Both the position numbers and the translations under genes were made by a program. A DNA stretch of 64,000 nt from NCBI RefSeq assembly GCF_031456545.1, contig NZ_JAVDUV010000001.1, forward strand, positions 744,001-808,000, given 5' to 3'. Shown here piece by piece: positions 41,755 through 49,085 of this stretch. The notes below the pieces were generated by a model that was given only the letters and a program-made list of their open reading frames with translations, was not told the DNA's origin and did no database searches. Every line of letters starts with the position of its first letter. The first letter of the stretch is position 1. The stretch comes from Agromyces sp. 3263. GTDB taxonomy: Bacteria; Actinomycetota; Actinomycetes; Actinomycetales; Microbacteriaceae.

Positions 41755-42180
41755 TCACATCGCGCGGGAGCCGTCGGACATCACCGGGGAGATCAGCCCG
41801 AAGACGTTGCCGTCGGGGTCGAGCAGGTAGCCGACCCGGCCGACGCCCTGCATGTCGTCGGCGGGCAGGGCCTCCGTGCCGCCGAGTTCGAGGCCGCGGC
41901 GCATCAGGGCGTCGACGTCGTCGACGCCGATCACGATGTTGCAGCCGTTGACCGGTGCTCCGGCTTCGGGCTTCGGGCCCATGCGCTGGGTCAGGCCGCC
42001 GTTGATGCCGAGGCCGGGTTCTCCGGCGGTGTTCCCGATGGCGCCCTCGCCGGTCACGATCGACCAGTACGGGATGTCGCCGAACTGCGTGAATTCCCAG
42101 CCGAGCAGCTCGGAGTAGAAGTCGATGAGCCGCTGGGGCTCGGACGCGTGGATCTCGAAGTGCACGACGAGGTTCGCCAT
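41755..42180 (-). CDS. VOC family protein (glyoxalase-like)
   Basis: A 141-residue vicinal-oxygen-chelate fold protein with two beta-alpha-beta3 units. The first starts VVHFEIHASEPQRLIDFYSE and the second GCNIVIGVDDVDALMRR. LLDPDGNVFGLI is the usual end. It may bind a metal and act on a small toxic or antibiotic molecule; nothing more can be said. AGGA lies five bases before the ATG at 42180. It follows the MFS transporter on the same strand with a 76-bp gap, so co-transcription is possible. Confidence 0.85.
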   Translation of the reverse strand: MANLVVHFEIHASEPQRLIDFYSELLGWEFTQFGDIPYWSIVTGEGAIGNTAGEPGLGINGGLTQRMGPKPEAGAPVNGCNIVIGVDDVDALMRRGLELGGTEALPADDMQGVGRVGYLLDPDGNVFGLISPVMSDGSRAM

Positions 42181-42256
42181 GGTGTCCTCCCAGTCTCGGA
42201 TGCCGCACACGGTACGCCCGGGCGCCGACATCCGCGACCCGGGCGATGACCAAGAG

Positions 42257-43450
42257 TTACGCGGATGCGACCAGGGCACCACGCCTCCGCCCGGCGTTCG
42301 CCACCACGAGCGCTGCGACGCCGAGCAGGAGGATGACCGGCGCCCCGATCTCGAGCGCGACCTGCAGGCCCGCGGTCGTGGCGAGCACGCCGAGCCCGAG
42401 CGCCGCGACCGCCTGCACGAGGTAGCCCACGACGTAGGCCGCCGAGATCACGGCCGCGCGATGGTGGACGGGGGCGCTGCCGGTGACGAGGCCGAGCCCG
42501 CCAGAGAACATGAGGCTGTAGCCGGCGCCTGCCACGAGCGATGAGGCGATGAACGCCGCGAGCGAGTGGTCGAGCCCCGCCACGATGAGGAGGCCGAGCC
42601 CCACGAGCGCGAGCAGCGGACCGAGCGTGACGGCGACGCGCGGGCGCAGCGGCCGGGCGAGCACCGCCACCACGCCGATCGTCACCGCCGAGATGGAGAT
42701 GATGGCGCCGTTGACGAACGCGTCGTCGCTGCGCACGAGGTCGCGGGCGATCTGCGCGCCGAGCGCGAGGAAGATGGCGCCCATCGCGTAGGCCGCCGAG
42801 ATGCCGAGCGTGCCGGCCGTGAACGCTCCACGCTCCTCACGCGGCATCCGGGGCCGTCGCGGTCGCCACGTGCCGGATGCCTCGTCGCGGGTATGCCGCG
42901 GCAGGGCGAACACGAACGCGCCGACCAGCACCGTGACCGCGGTGAGCACCCAGAAGCTCAGGTGCAGCGGGGCCGGCGCGTACTGCACGAGGGCTCCGCC
43001 GACGATCGTCGCGAAGGCGAGCCCACCGGCGGTGGCCGCCGTCGTCGCCGAACTCGCACGGCGGGCGCCGTCGCGGCCGCCGAACTCGACCATGGCAGCG
43101 GTGGCGGGGCTCAGCGAGAGTCCGACGCCCACGCCCATGAGGGCGCGTCCGACGAAGACCCAGGCGAGGTCGGGAGCGAGCCCGAAGGCGACCGATCCGG
43201 CGGTGAGCGCGGCGAGCCCCATGAGGATGACCGCCCGGCGGCCGATGACGTCGGACAGGTTGCCGAACACGATGAGCACCGGCACGAGCACGAGCGGGTA
43301 GATCGCGAAGATCGCGGTCGTCACCGACGGCGGCAGCTGCCACTCCGCCGCGTAGAGCGGGTACACGACCGTGGGCGCGGCGCTCGCCCAGAGCGCGAGT
43401 CCGGCGACGGATGCCGCGGTCCAGAATCCTGCGCGATCCGATAGAGCCAT
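42257..43450 (-). CDS. MFS transporter
   Basis: A 397-residue major facilitator with about 12 transmembrane helices. The loop 2-3 signature FGNLSDVIGRRAVILMG and RALMGVGVGLSLSPATAAMV are clear. It is a drug-efflux-like or sugar/metabolite exporter; substrate unknown. GGGAGG precedes the ATG at 43450. It is divergent from an HxlR regulator that probably represses it through the direct repeats between them. Confidence 0.88.
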   Translation of the reverse strand: MALSDRAGFWTAASVAGLALWASAAPTVVYPLYAAEWQLPPSVTTAIFAIYPLVLVPVLIVFGNLSDVIGRRAVILMGLAALTAGSVAFGLAPDLAWVFVGRALMGVGVGLSLSPATAAMVEFGGRDGARRASSATTAATAGGLAFATIVGGALVQYAPAPLHLSFWVLTAVTVLVGAFVFALPRHTRDEASGTWRPRRPRMPREERGAFTAGTLGISAAYAMGAIFLALGAQIARDLVRSDDAFVNGAIISISAVTIGVVAVLARPLRPRVAVTLGPLLALVGLGLLIVAGLDHSLAAFIASSLVAGAGYSLMFSGGLGLVTGSAPVHHRAAVISAAYVVGYLVQAVAALGLGVLATTAGLQVALEIGAPVILLLGVAALVVANAGRRRGALVASA

Positions 43451-43487
43451 GCGTGCCGCCTCCCGATTGCCTGAGTTGGATTCACCA

Positions 43488-43533
43488 AGTTAGCATGCTG
43501 GATCCGCATTTCCTAGTCAGTTGGTATGCTGGA
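43488..43533. promoter_or_regulatory. Two 15-bp direct repeats 31 bp apart between MFS and HxlR genes
   Basis: AGTTAGCATGCTGGA (43488-43502) and AGTTGGTATGCTGGA (43519-43533) differ at two positions. Their 31-bp offset is three helical turns. The second contains the -10 TATGCT of the regulator gene, so binding there would give autoregulation. Confidence 0.6.
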
Positions 43534-43536
43534 GGC

Positions 43537-44073
43537 ATGGAACGTGAAGCGGATGCCACGGCCACCGCCGTCGGCGAGCCGGCGGATGTCGCGACGGCCG
43601 CCCTCCGCGGCGACGACCCCCGCGCTGCCGTCGAGCGCTGCTCGATCGCCCGCAGCCTCGAGGTGCTCGGCCAGAAGTGGTCGCTGCTCATCGTGCGCGA
43701 GGCGATGTGGGGCCGCACCCGATTCGCCGAGTTCCGCTCCCGCCTGGGCATCGCGCCCGACGTGCTCACCGACCGCCTCGGGCGGCTCGTCGAGGGGGGC
43801 ATCCTCGAGCGTCGGCCCTACCGCGACGAGGGCGAGCGCGAGCGCGAGGAATACGTGCTGACGGATGCCGGGCGGGCCCTCCTGCCGGTCCTCGCCGCCA
43901 TGAGCGCCTGGGGCGACGAGCACCGCCCGAGCGGCTTCGGGCCCGCCGCCCTCTACACCGACCGCGACTCGGGCGCTCCGCTGCGCCTCGCGTTCGTCGA
44001 CGCCGACGGCGTGGAGCGCGACCCCGCGGGCGTCGCCGTCGTACGCGGACCCGGCGCGCGACCGCTCGCGTAA
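43537..44073 (+). CDS. HxlR-type winged-helix transcriptional regulator
   Basis: A 178-residue regulator. The HxlR domain (about residues 32-125) starts RCSIARSLEVLGQKWSLLIV and has RFAEFRSRLGIAPDVLTDRL with the wing LERRPYRDEGEREREEYVLT. A C-terminal extension of about 55 residues may bind a ligand. The ATG at 43537 is placed by TATGCT (43525-43530) six bases upstream; the intervening GGAGGC could also act as a short ribosome site. It is divergent from the MFS exporter. Confidence 0.9.
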   Translation: MEREADATATAVGEPADVATAALRGDDPRAAVERCSIARSLEVLGQKWSLLIVREAMWGRTRFAEFRSRLGIAPDVLTDRLGRLVEGGILERRPYRDEGEREREEYVLTDAGRALLPVLAAMSAWGDEHRPSGFGPAALYTDRDSGAPLRLAFVDADGVERDPAGVAVVRGPGARPLA

Positions 44074-44091
44074 CCGCTCGTGGCGGCGGCC

Positions 44092-44120
44092 TTGACATGC
44101 GCCGCGGCATCCGCTGCAAT
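44092..44120 (+). promoter_or_regulatory. Promoter TTGACA-N17-TGCAAT of the gntR-acdS unit
   Basis: TTGACA (44092-44097) is a perfect -35. TGCAAT (44115-44120) follows at 17 bp and predicts a start at 44127, one base before the ATG. It is the clearest sigma-70-type promoter in the window. Confidence 0.75.
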
Positions 44121-44128
44121 ATATTGCA
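44115..44128. promoter_or_regulatory. GntR operator TGCAATATATTGCA
   Basis: A perfect 14-bp palindrome covering the -10 and the transcription start and ending on the A of the start codon. GntR/FadR-type proteins bind such short palindromes, so autorepression of the unit is likely. Confidence 0.75.
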
Positions 44129-44820
44129 TGCCACTGACCGCCCCACGCGCCGTCGCGCGCCCGAGCTCGCTGCGCGACTACGCCTACCGCGAGCTGCGCG
44201 ACGCGATCGTGAGCGGCGAGCTCGCCCCCGGCGAGCGCCTGCGCGACCCCGAGCTCGAGCAGTGGCTCGGCGTGAGCCGCACGCCGATCCGCGAGGCGAT
44301 CGCGCGGCTCGAGATCGCCGGGCTCGTGCAGACCCGCCGGGCCAAGCAGACCGTCGTCGCTCCGCTCGACACCCGCGCGGCGCTCGCGGCGCAGCGCATC
44401 GCGGCCGCCCTGCACGAGCTCGCGGTGCGCGACGCGGTGCCGCAGCTCATCGACGCCGACCTCGAGGCGATGCGCAGCGCGAACGACCGCTTCGCCGCGG
44501 CGCTCGATGCCGACGACGTGGAGGCCGCGATCTCCGCCGACGACGACTTCCACGGCGTCGCCGTGCGCGCCGGCGCGAATCCGCTGCTGCCGGGCCTGCT
44601 CGAACAGGTCACGCCGCTCCTGCGACGGCTCGAGCGTGCACGGTTCGGCTCGCTCGCCGGGCGCGGCTCCGTCGCCGACCACGCCCGCATCATCGAGCTC
44701 TGCGCCGACGGCCGAGCCGACGAGGCCGGTGCCGCCGCCCGCGAGAACTGGTCGACCCTCGGCCGGCTCCTGCACCTCGACGACGACGAGCCGTCCGTCA
44801 TCGCCACGACGCGCGCGTAG
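44128..44820 (+). CDS. GntR family (FadR/VanR-type) regulator of acdS
   Basis: A 230-residue regulator. The winged helix (residues about 12-75) has AYRELRDAIVSGELAPGERL and GVSRTPIREAIARLEIAGLV. The all-helical FCD ligand domain follows with DDFHGVAVRAGANPLLPGLL and a helix carrying DHARIIELC. The ATG at 44128 immediately follows the promoter, giving a leaderless message. acdS starts 45 bp downstream with its own GAGGAG site. In other bacteria acdS is often controlled by the Lrp-type AcdR; here a GntR protein takes that place. The effector may be ACC itself. Confidence 0.9.
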   Translation: MPLTAPRAVARPSSLRDYAYRELRDAIVSGELAPGERLRDPELEQWLGVSRTPIREAIARLEIAGLVQTRRAKQTVVAPLDTRAALAAQRIAAALHELAVRDAVPQLIDADLEAMRSANDRFAAALDADDVEAAISADDDFHGVAVRAGANPLLPGLLEQVTPLLRRLERARFGSLAGRGSVADHARIIELCADGRADEAGAAARENWSTLGRLLHLDDDEPSVIATTRA

Positions 44821-44865
44821 CGGCATCCGTCGCCCGTCTCAGACCACCCCCACCAGAGGAGCACC

Positions 44866-45888
44866 ATGGCACTCGCCGACTTCCCACGCCACCCGCTGAC
44901 CTTCGGGCCGAGCCCGGTGCATCCGGTGAACCGCCTGAGCGACCACCTCGGCGGCGCGCGCATCTGGATGAAGCGCGAGGACGTGAACAGCGGCCTCGCC
45001 TTCGGCGGCAACAAGACCCGCAAGCTCGAGTACCTGGTGCCCGACGCGCTCGCGAAGGGCGCCGACACCCTCGTGTCGATCGGCGGCGTGCAGTCGAACC
45101 ACACCCGGCAGGTCGCCGCGGTCGCCGCGCACCTCGGCCTGCGGGCGGTGCTCGTGCAGGAGCACTGGGTCGACTGGCCCGATGCCGTGAACGATCGGGT
45201 CGGCAACATCCTGCTGTCGCGGCTCATGGGCGCCGACGTGCGACTCTCCCCCGCCGGGTTCGGCATCGGCTTCAAGGACTCGTGGCGCCAGGCGATCGCC
45301 GACGTCGAGGAGCGCGGCGGCACGCCGTACGCGATTCCGGCCGGGGCATCCGATCACCGGCTCGGCGGGCTCGGCTTCGCGAACTGGGCGCACGAGGTGG
45401 CCGCGCAGGAGCGCGAACTCGGCGTGTTCTTCGACACGATCGTGGTGTGCTCGGTCACCGGATCGACGCACGCCGGCATGATCGCCGGGTTCGCCGACCT
45501 GGAGCACAACTTCGGCGGACCGCAGCGGCGCGTCATCGGCATCGACGCCTCGGCGAAGATCGACGAGACCCGCGACCAGGTCGCCCGCATCGCCCGCAGC
45601 ACCGCCGCGCTCATCGAGGTCGGACGCGAGCTGCGCGACGACGAGATCACCGTGCTCGAGGGGTGGGCGGGCGACCTCTACGGGGTGCCCGTGGAGTCCA
45701 CCGACGAGGCGATGCGGCTCACCGGCCGCCTCGAGGGCGTCATCCTCGACCCGGTCTACGAGGGCAAGTCGATGGCGGGGCTCATCGACCTCGTGACGAG
45801 CGGCGAGATCCCTCGCGACGCGAACGTGCTCTACGCGCACCTCGGCGGCCAGCCCGCGATCAACGCCTACAGCGGCCGCTACCACTGA
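44866..45888 (+). CDS. acdS: 1-aminocyclopropane-1-carboxylate deaminase
   Basis: A 340-residue PLP enzyme that splits ACC, the plant ethylene precursor, into ammonia and 2-oxobutyrate. [20 protein letters not shown] and [20 protein letters not shown] are diagnostic, with PLP-binding Lys50. [31 protein letters not shown] and [14 protein letters not shown] are conserved. Glu299 and Leu326 match the Glu295/Leu322 pair used to tell true ACC deaminases from D-cysteine desulfhydrases. The enzyme lets bacteria use ACC as nitrogen source and lowers plant ethylene. It is co-transcribed with the GntR regulator. Confidence 0.93.
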   Translation: MALADFPRHPLTFGPSPVHPVNRLSDHLGGARIWMKREDVNSGLAFGGNKTRKLEYLVPDALAKGADTLVSIGGVQSNHTRQVAAVAAHLGLRAVLVQEHWVDWPDAVNDRVGNILLSRLMGADVRLSPAGFGIGFKDSWRQAIADVEERGGTPYAIPAGASDHRLGGLGFANWAHEVAAQERELGVFFDTIVVCSVTGSTHAGMIAGFADLEHNFGGPQRRVIGIDASAKIDETRDQVARIARSTAALIEVGRELRDDEITVLEGWAGDLYGVPVESTDEAMRLTGRLEGVILDPVYEGKSMAGLIDLVTSGEIPRDANVLYAHLGGQPAINAYSGRYH

Positions 45889-45893
45889 GCTGA

Positions 45894-45947
45894 GCGGATG
45901 CCACGGGTTGAGCGGATGCCGCGGTGCAAGCGGATGCCGCGGCTCGA
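45894..45947. repeat. Three 18-bp tandem units each carrying GCGGATGCC
   Basis: GGATGCC occurs at 45896, 45914 and 45932, exactly 18 bp apart, in units reading GAGCGGATGCCRCGG plus three variable bases. It starts six bases after the acdS stop. Confidence 0.75.
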
Positions 45948-45967
45948 CGGCCGCGTGCGAGCTCGCC

Positions 45968-46022
45968 GAGATGACCCAAATCGACCTTCGCGGGCGCCGA
46001 AAGGGTCGATTCGCGTCATCTC
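45968..46022. repeat. Long intergenic hairpin below acdS
   Basis: GAGATGACCCAAATCGACC (45968-45986) pairs with GGTCGATTCGCGTCATCTC (46004-46022) with two mismatches in 19, loop 17. It may act as terminator for acdS or be a mobile-type extragenic palindrome. The sequence is A/T-richer than neighbouring DNA. Confidence 0.65.
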
Positions 46023-46106
46023 GAGCCTCAAGGCCAGCACGCGGCGGAGCGAGCGCGCGGCGGGGCGAGCGGATGCCGGGGGCGGGCGCGTGTCGGCGGG
46101 GCGCCG

Positions 46107-46112
46107 TATCGT
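46107..46112 (+). promoter_or_regulatory. -10 box TATCGT, leaderless promoter
   Basis: TATCGT stands exactly six bases before the ATG at 46119 and no ribosome site precedes that codon. Confidence 0.6.
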
Positions 46113-46118
46113 CGAGGC

Positions 46119-46439
46119 ATGGATGAGCGCACGCGCGGGCGCGAGCAGCTGGCCGAGGCGGCGGGCGACCTCGTCGCGCGGCCCGACGTGGGCGTCGGCC
46201 GCATGTTCGGCTCCGAGGGCTACTCGGTCCGCGGCAAGCTGTTCGCGTTCGTGGCGAGCGACGGGCGCCTCGTCGTGAAGCTGCCGTCCGAGCGCATCCA
46301 CGAACTGGCGCTCGACCACATGATCATGCGCGGCAGTCCGATGCGGGAGTGGGCGGCCGTGCCGTTCGACGCCGGCGCCGACCGCTGGCGCGAGCTCGCC
46401 GAGGAGGCGTGGGCCTTCGTGGGTTCGATCACGGCGTGA
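46119..46439 (+). CDS. TfoX N-terminal domain protein
   Basis: A 106-residue protein consisting of only the TfoX_N domain (VGRMFGSEGYSVRGKLFAFV at about 26-45, then LVVKLPSERIHEL and REWAAVPFDAGADRWRELAE). Full-length TfoX/Sxy proteins control competence genes in gammaproteobacteria, but single-domain versions are widespread and have no proven role. The start is fixed by the TATCGT box. It is flanked by acdS and a gene remnant. Confidence 0.82.
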   Translation: MDERTRGREQLAEAAGDLVARPDVGVGRMFGSEGYSVRGKLFAFVASDGRLVVKLPSERIHELALDHMIMRGSPMREWAAVPFDAGADRWRELAEEAWAFVGSITA

Positions 46440-46497
46440 CCTCGGGCTAGCATCGGTGCACCCCCGGCACCCCGCCGCGCCGTGAGAGAGGACGCCC

Positions 46498-46683
46498 ATG
46501 CCCGTGTTCCATCCCGATCTCGCGGCCGGGCGGTTCATCCCGCCGTTCTCCTTCGGCCCTCGGCTCGCCCGAGGGCTTTCCCTTGCGCATCATGCGGGCG
46601 CTGCGGGCGGGCCTCGCCATCTCGTGATTGCCGCCCGCTACTGGTCGGGATTGTCGATGATCTGCTCGAGCACCCGTTCGTAG
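46498..46683 (+). pseudogene. Short reading frame with full expression signals, probable gene remnant
   Basis: TAGCAT (46448-46453), a GAGAGGA ribosome site and the ATG at 46498 lead into MPVFHPDLAAGRFIPPFSFG. This looks like a genuine conserved N terminus, in my recollection of the kind seen in actinobacterial alpha/beta hydrolases. After about 25 codons the similarity is lost, a terminator hairpin lies in the frame, and the remaining codons run into the opposite DUF4239 gene. It may be the 5' stub left by a deletion, or a small translated leader ending at the terminator. Confidence 0.35.
46556..46584 (+). terminator. Intrinsic terminator with T-rich tail
   Basis: GCCCTCGG (46556-46563) and CCGAGGGC (46569-46576) form a perfect 8-bp stem with five-base loop, followed by TTTCCCTT. 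It is one of the few hairpins here with a T-rich tail. It ends transcription from the TfoX and stub promoters. Confidence 0.65.
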
Positions 46684-47435
46684 GCGCCCGACCCGACCGA
46701 GATCGCGCCCTCGTAGGGGTGGTCCATGTCGGCGGTCACGTAGATCACCAGCCCGATGAACAGGGCGAGGAGTCCCGCCATCAGCAGGTGCAGCCGGGCG
46801 CTTCGCACGGCGATGAAGGCGATGAGCACCGCGTTCACGGCGGCGCCCACCCAGATCACGAGCCAGAACAGCGGCGGCAGCGCCAGGGCGGTGGCTTCGA
46901 TGCGCGCACGGCGGGACTCGATGAAGGAGTCGAAGGTGGCGAGCACCTGGTTGAATTCGGCCTGCTCGTCGCCGGGCTGCGCCTCGATCTGGTGGAGTCG
47001 CGCCTCGAACTCGTCGACCTGGCCGTCGCTCGCCTCGGGGAGGAGGCCCACCTCCTGCTGTGGGAAATCGATCTCGATCACGGCGTGCATGTAGTCGTCG
47101 AGCGACTGCCGCATGGGCTCCCCGTCCTCGGCGGGCAGTCCCGACGTGGCGCGGTACAGGGCTCCGACATCCCCGGCCTCCTCGATCGTGGCCTGGCGGG
47201 TGGAGGCGAAGTTCTCGTAGACCGAGACGGCGACGAGCGCGAGCAGGATGCCGAAGAACACGCCGAAGGTGCCGATCACGTGGGCGAGCGCGCGGTCCCA
47301 CTCCTTCGTGTCGTCGACGAACCGATGCACGACCGGCCGGAGGCCCACGACGATGAGGCACGAGACGAGCACGAACGCGCCGACGAACAGCGGCATGGTG
47401 ATCCACACGCTGCTGCTGTAGAACCAGTTCAACAT
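46638..47435 (-). CDS. DUF4239 (bestrophin-like) membrane protein
   Basis: A 265-residue protein with two N-terminal membrane helices (about 11-33 and 55-77) and two C-terminal ones (about 186-207 and 212-230) flanking a long soluble alpha-helical region rich in Glu and Gln. GTFGVFFGILLALVAVSVYE is characteristic of the family, which is distantly related to bestrophin-like channels. The function is unknown. GGGGAGGGG precedes the ATG at 47435. Confidence 0.8.
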   Translation of the reverse strand: MLNWFYSSSVWITMPLFVGAFVLVSCLIVVGLRPVVHRFVDDTKEWDRALAHVIGTFGVFFGILLALVAVSVYENFASTRQATIEEAGDVGALYRATSGLPAEDGEPMRQSLDDYMHAVIEIDFPQQEVGLLPEASDGQVDEFEARLHQIEAQPGDEQAEFNQVLATFDSFIESRRARIEATALALPPLFWLVIWVGAAVNAVLIAFIAVRSARLHLLMAGLLALFIGLVIYVTADMDHPYEGAISVGSGAYERVLEQIIDNPDQ

Positions 47436-47581
47436 CGGCGCCCCTCCCCCGAGGTGCGGAACTGCGGATGCCGGACGAGGTGGTCCGATCGACGTTCAGC
47501 CTAGGGATTCGGGGCGTCTCGCGCATCGAATCGACGCGATCAGCGGATGCCGCGTGCGCGCGTTCGACCTACGATGACCCC

Positions 47582-48346
47582 ATGGCCGAGCCGAAGCCAG
47601 TCCACGTGGTGACCGGAGCCGCCGGCGGGATCGGCCGGCGGATCGCCGAGGTCCTCGCCGACGAGGGCGCGGCGGTGGTCGTGGTCGACGTGCGTCCGGC
47701 GGAGTGGCTCGACGCGGCATCCGGCGCCTCAGTCGTGGGCGATGCGGGCGACCCGGCGGTGCTCGAGCAGGCGCTCGACCGCGCACGATCGTTCGGCGAG
47801 CTGCGCGGCTGGGTGAACAACGCCGCGGTGTTCCACGACGCCTGGCTGCACGAGGCCGGCGGCGAGGCGACGCTCGACCTCGTGGCCCAGAACCTCCGGC
47901 CGGTGCTGGCCGGCGCGGCGGCGGCGATCGACGAGTTCCTGCACACGGGCGTCGCCGGCGCGATCGTGAACGTCTCCTCGCACCAGGCCCAGCGCGCCGT
48001 GCGCGGGGCGCTGCCCTACGCCACGGCGAAGGCGGCGATCGAGGGCCTGACGCGCGCGATCGCGGTGGACTACGGCGGCCGCGGCATCCGCTGCAACGGC
48101 GTGGCCCTCGGCTCGATCGTGACCGAGCGCTACACCGCGCACCTCGACGAGCTGTCGGTCTCGAGCCGCGCGTCGTTCGAGGCGCAGGTGCGCCGGCTGC
48201 ATCCGCTCGGCCGCCCGGGCGAGCCCGCCGACGTCGCGCGCGTGGTCGCGTTCCTGCTGTCGGATGCCGCGGGCTTCGTCTCGGGGGCCGTGATCCCGGT
48301 CGACGGGGGCCGCGCGGCACGCGGCGCCGACCCCGAGGAGCGCTGA
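47582..48346 (+). CDS. SDR family NAD(P)-dependent oxidoreductase
   Basis: A 254-residue classical short-chain dehydrogenase. The NAD turn is VTGAAGGIGRRIAEVLADEG, followed by Asp in VVDVRP, which favours NAD. NNAAVF, the catalytic Ser in NVSSHQ and YATAK complete the site, and GGRGIRCNGVALGSIVTERY and the GAVIPVDGG end are typical. The alcohol substrate is unknown. The ATG is set by TACGAT (47570-47575) six bases upstream. Confidence 0.9.
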   Translation: MAEPKPVHVVTGAAGGIGRRIAEVLADEGAAVVVVDVRPAEWLDAASGASVVGDAGDPAVLEQALDRARSFGELRGWVNNAAVFHDAWLHEAGGEATLDLVAQNLRPVLAGAAAAIDEFLHTGVAGAIVNVSSHQAQRAVRGALPYATAKAAIEGLTRAIAVDYGGRGIRCNGVALGSIVTERYTAHLDELSVSSRASFEAQVRRLHPLGRPGEPADVARVVAFLLSDAAGFVSGAVIPVDGGRAARGADPEER

Positions 48347-48432
48347 CCTCCGCCAGTGGCTGCGGTGTGCGGCATCCGCTGCCGACGCGGCTGCACGCGG
48401 CATCCGGTGCTCGAATCGCCCGGGGCGCAGGC

Positions 48433-49014
48433 TCAGGACGCGCCGGTCTCGCGAAGGTGCACCCGCTCGCCCTGGCGGCTGAGCAGGTTGATGATCTCGG
48501 CGGGCTCGGTCGAGGCGCTGGCGTGCCCGTGCGGCACGCGCGTGTCGAACTCGGCGGCCTCGCCCGCCTCGAGCACGATCTCGTCGTCGCCGAGGGCGAG
48601 CCGCACGCGGCCGCTGAGCACGTAGATCCAGTCGTAGCCCTCGTGGGCGCGCTGCGCGATGGGCTCGTCGGGCGGATGTCCGGGCAGCACCATCTTGAAG
48701 GCGTGCACGTCGGGGTTGTCACGCGTCAGCGGGATGATCGCCCGTCCGGCGCGGTAGAACGGCTTCGGGTGCACGCGCGGGTCGGCGATCTGCGGGGCGC
48801 CGACGAGGTCGTCGAGGCTCGCCTGGTAGACCGCCGCCAGCCGGATCAGCAGGTCGAGGGTCGGCTTGCGGCCGCCCGACTCCAGGCGCGACAGCGTGCT
48901 GACCGAGATGCCGGTGTGCTCCGAGAGCTCGGCGAGGGTGAGTCCGCGCCGGGTGCGCAGCGCGCGCAGCCGTGGGGCGACGCCGTCGAGCACACCGTCG
49001 AGGTCGTCGGGCAT
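48433..49014 (-). CDS. XRE-cupin transcriptional regulator
   Basis: A 193-residue regulator. Residues 14-70 are an XRE helix-turn-helix (LRALRTRRGLTLAELSEHTG, then SVSTLSRLESGGRKPTLDLL). Residues 115-185 are a cupin sensor domain (AHEGYDWIYVLSGRVRLALG, RVPHGHAS). Such proteins sense small molecules through the cupin. The ATG at 49014 is preferred because GGAGG lies seven bases upstream; the GTG at 49020 would leave only one base. It is divergent from a thioredoxin-reductase-like gene with a palindrome between. Confidence 0.88.
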   Translation of the reverse strand: MPDDLDGVLDGVAPRLRALRTRRGLTLAELSEHTGISVSTLSRLESGGRKPTLDLLIRLAAVYQASLDDLVGAPQIADPRVHPKPFYRAGRAIIPLTRDNPDVHAFKMVLPGHPPDEPIAQRAHEGYDWIYVLSGRVRLALGDDEIVLEAGEAAEFDTRVPHGHASASTEPAEIINLLSRQGERVHLRETGAS

Positions 49015-49027
49015 GTGCACGCCTCCT

Positions 49028-49044
49028 TTTGCCGTACCGGCAAA
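49028..49044. promoter_or_regulatory. Operator TTTGCCG-TAC-CGGCAAA
   Basis: A perfect 7-bp-arm palindrome in the divergent gap, overlapping the regulator's ribosome site region. A TTGCCAG half-site follows at 49050. It is the probable binding site of the XRE-cupin protein. Confidence 0.7.
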
Positions 49045-49085
49045 CCATGTTGCCAGCCCGGCGCCCCCTCCGCAGCATGGGAGAC

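Noticed and set aside
46119..46439. Competence regulator tfoX
   Set aside because: Only the N-terminal domain is present and single-domain versions have no proven link to competence; no com genes are in the window.
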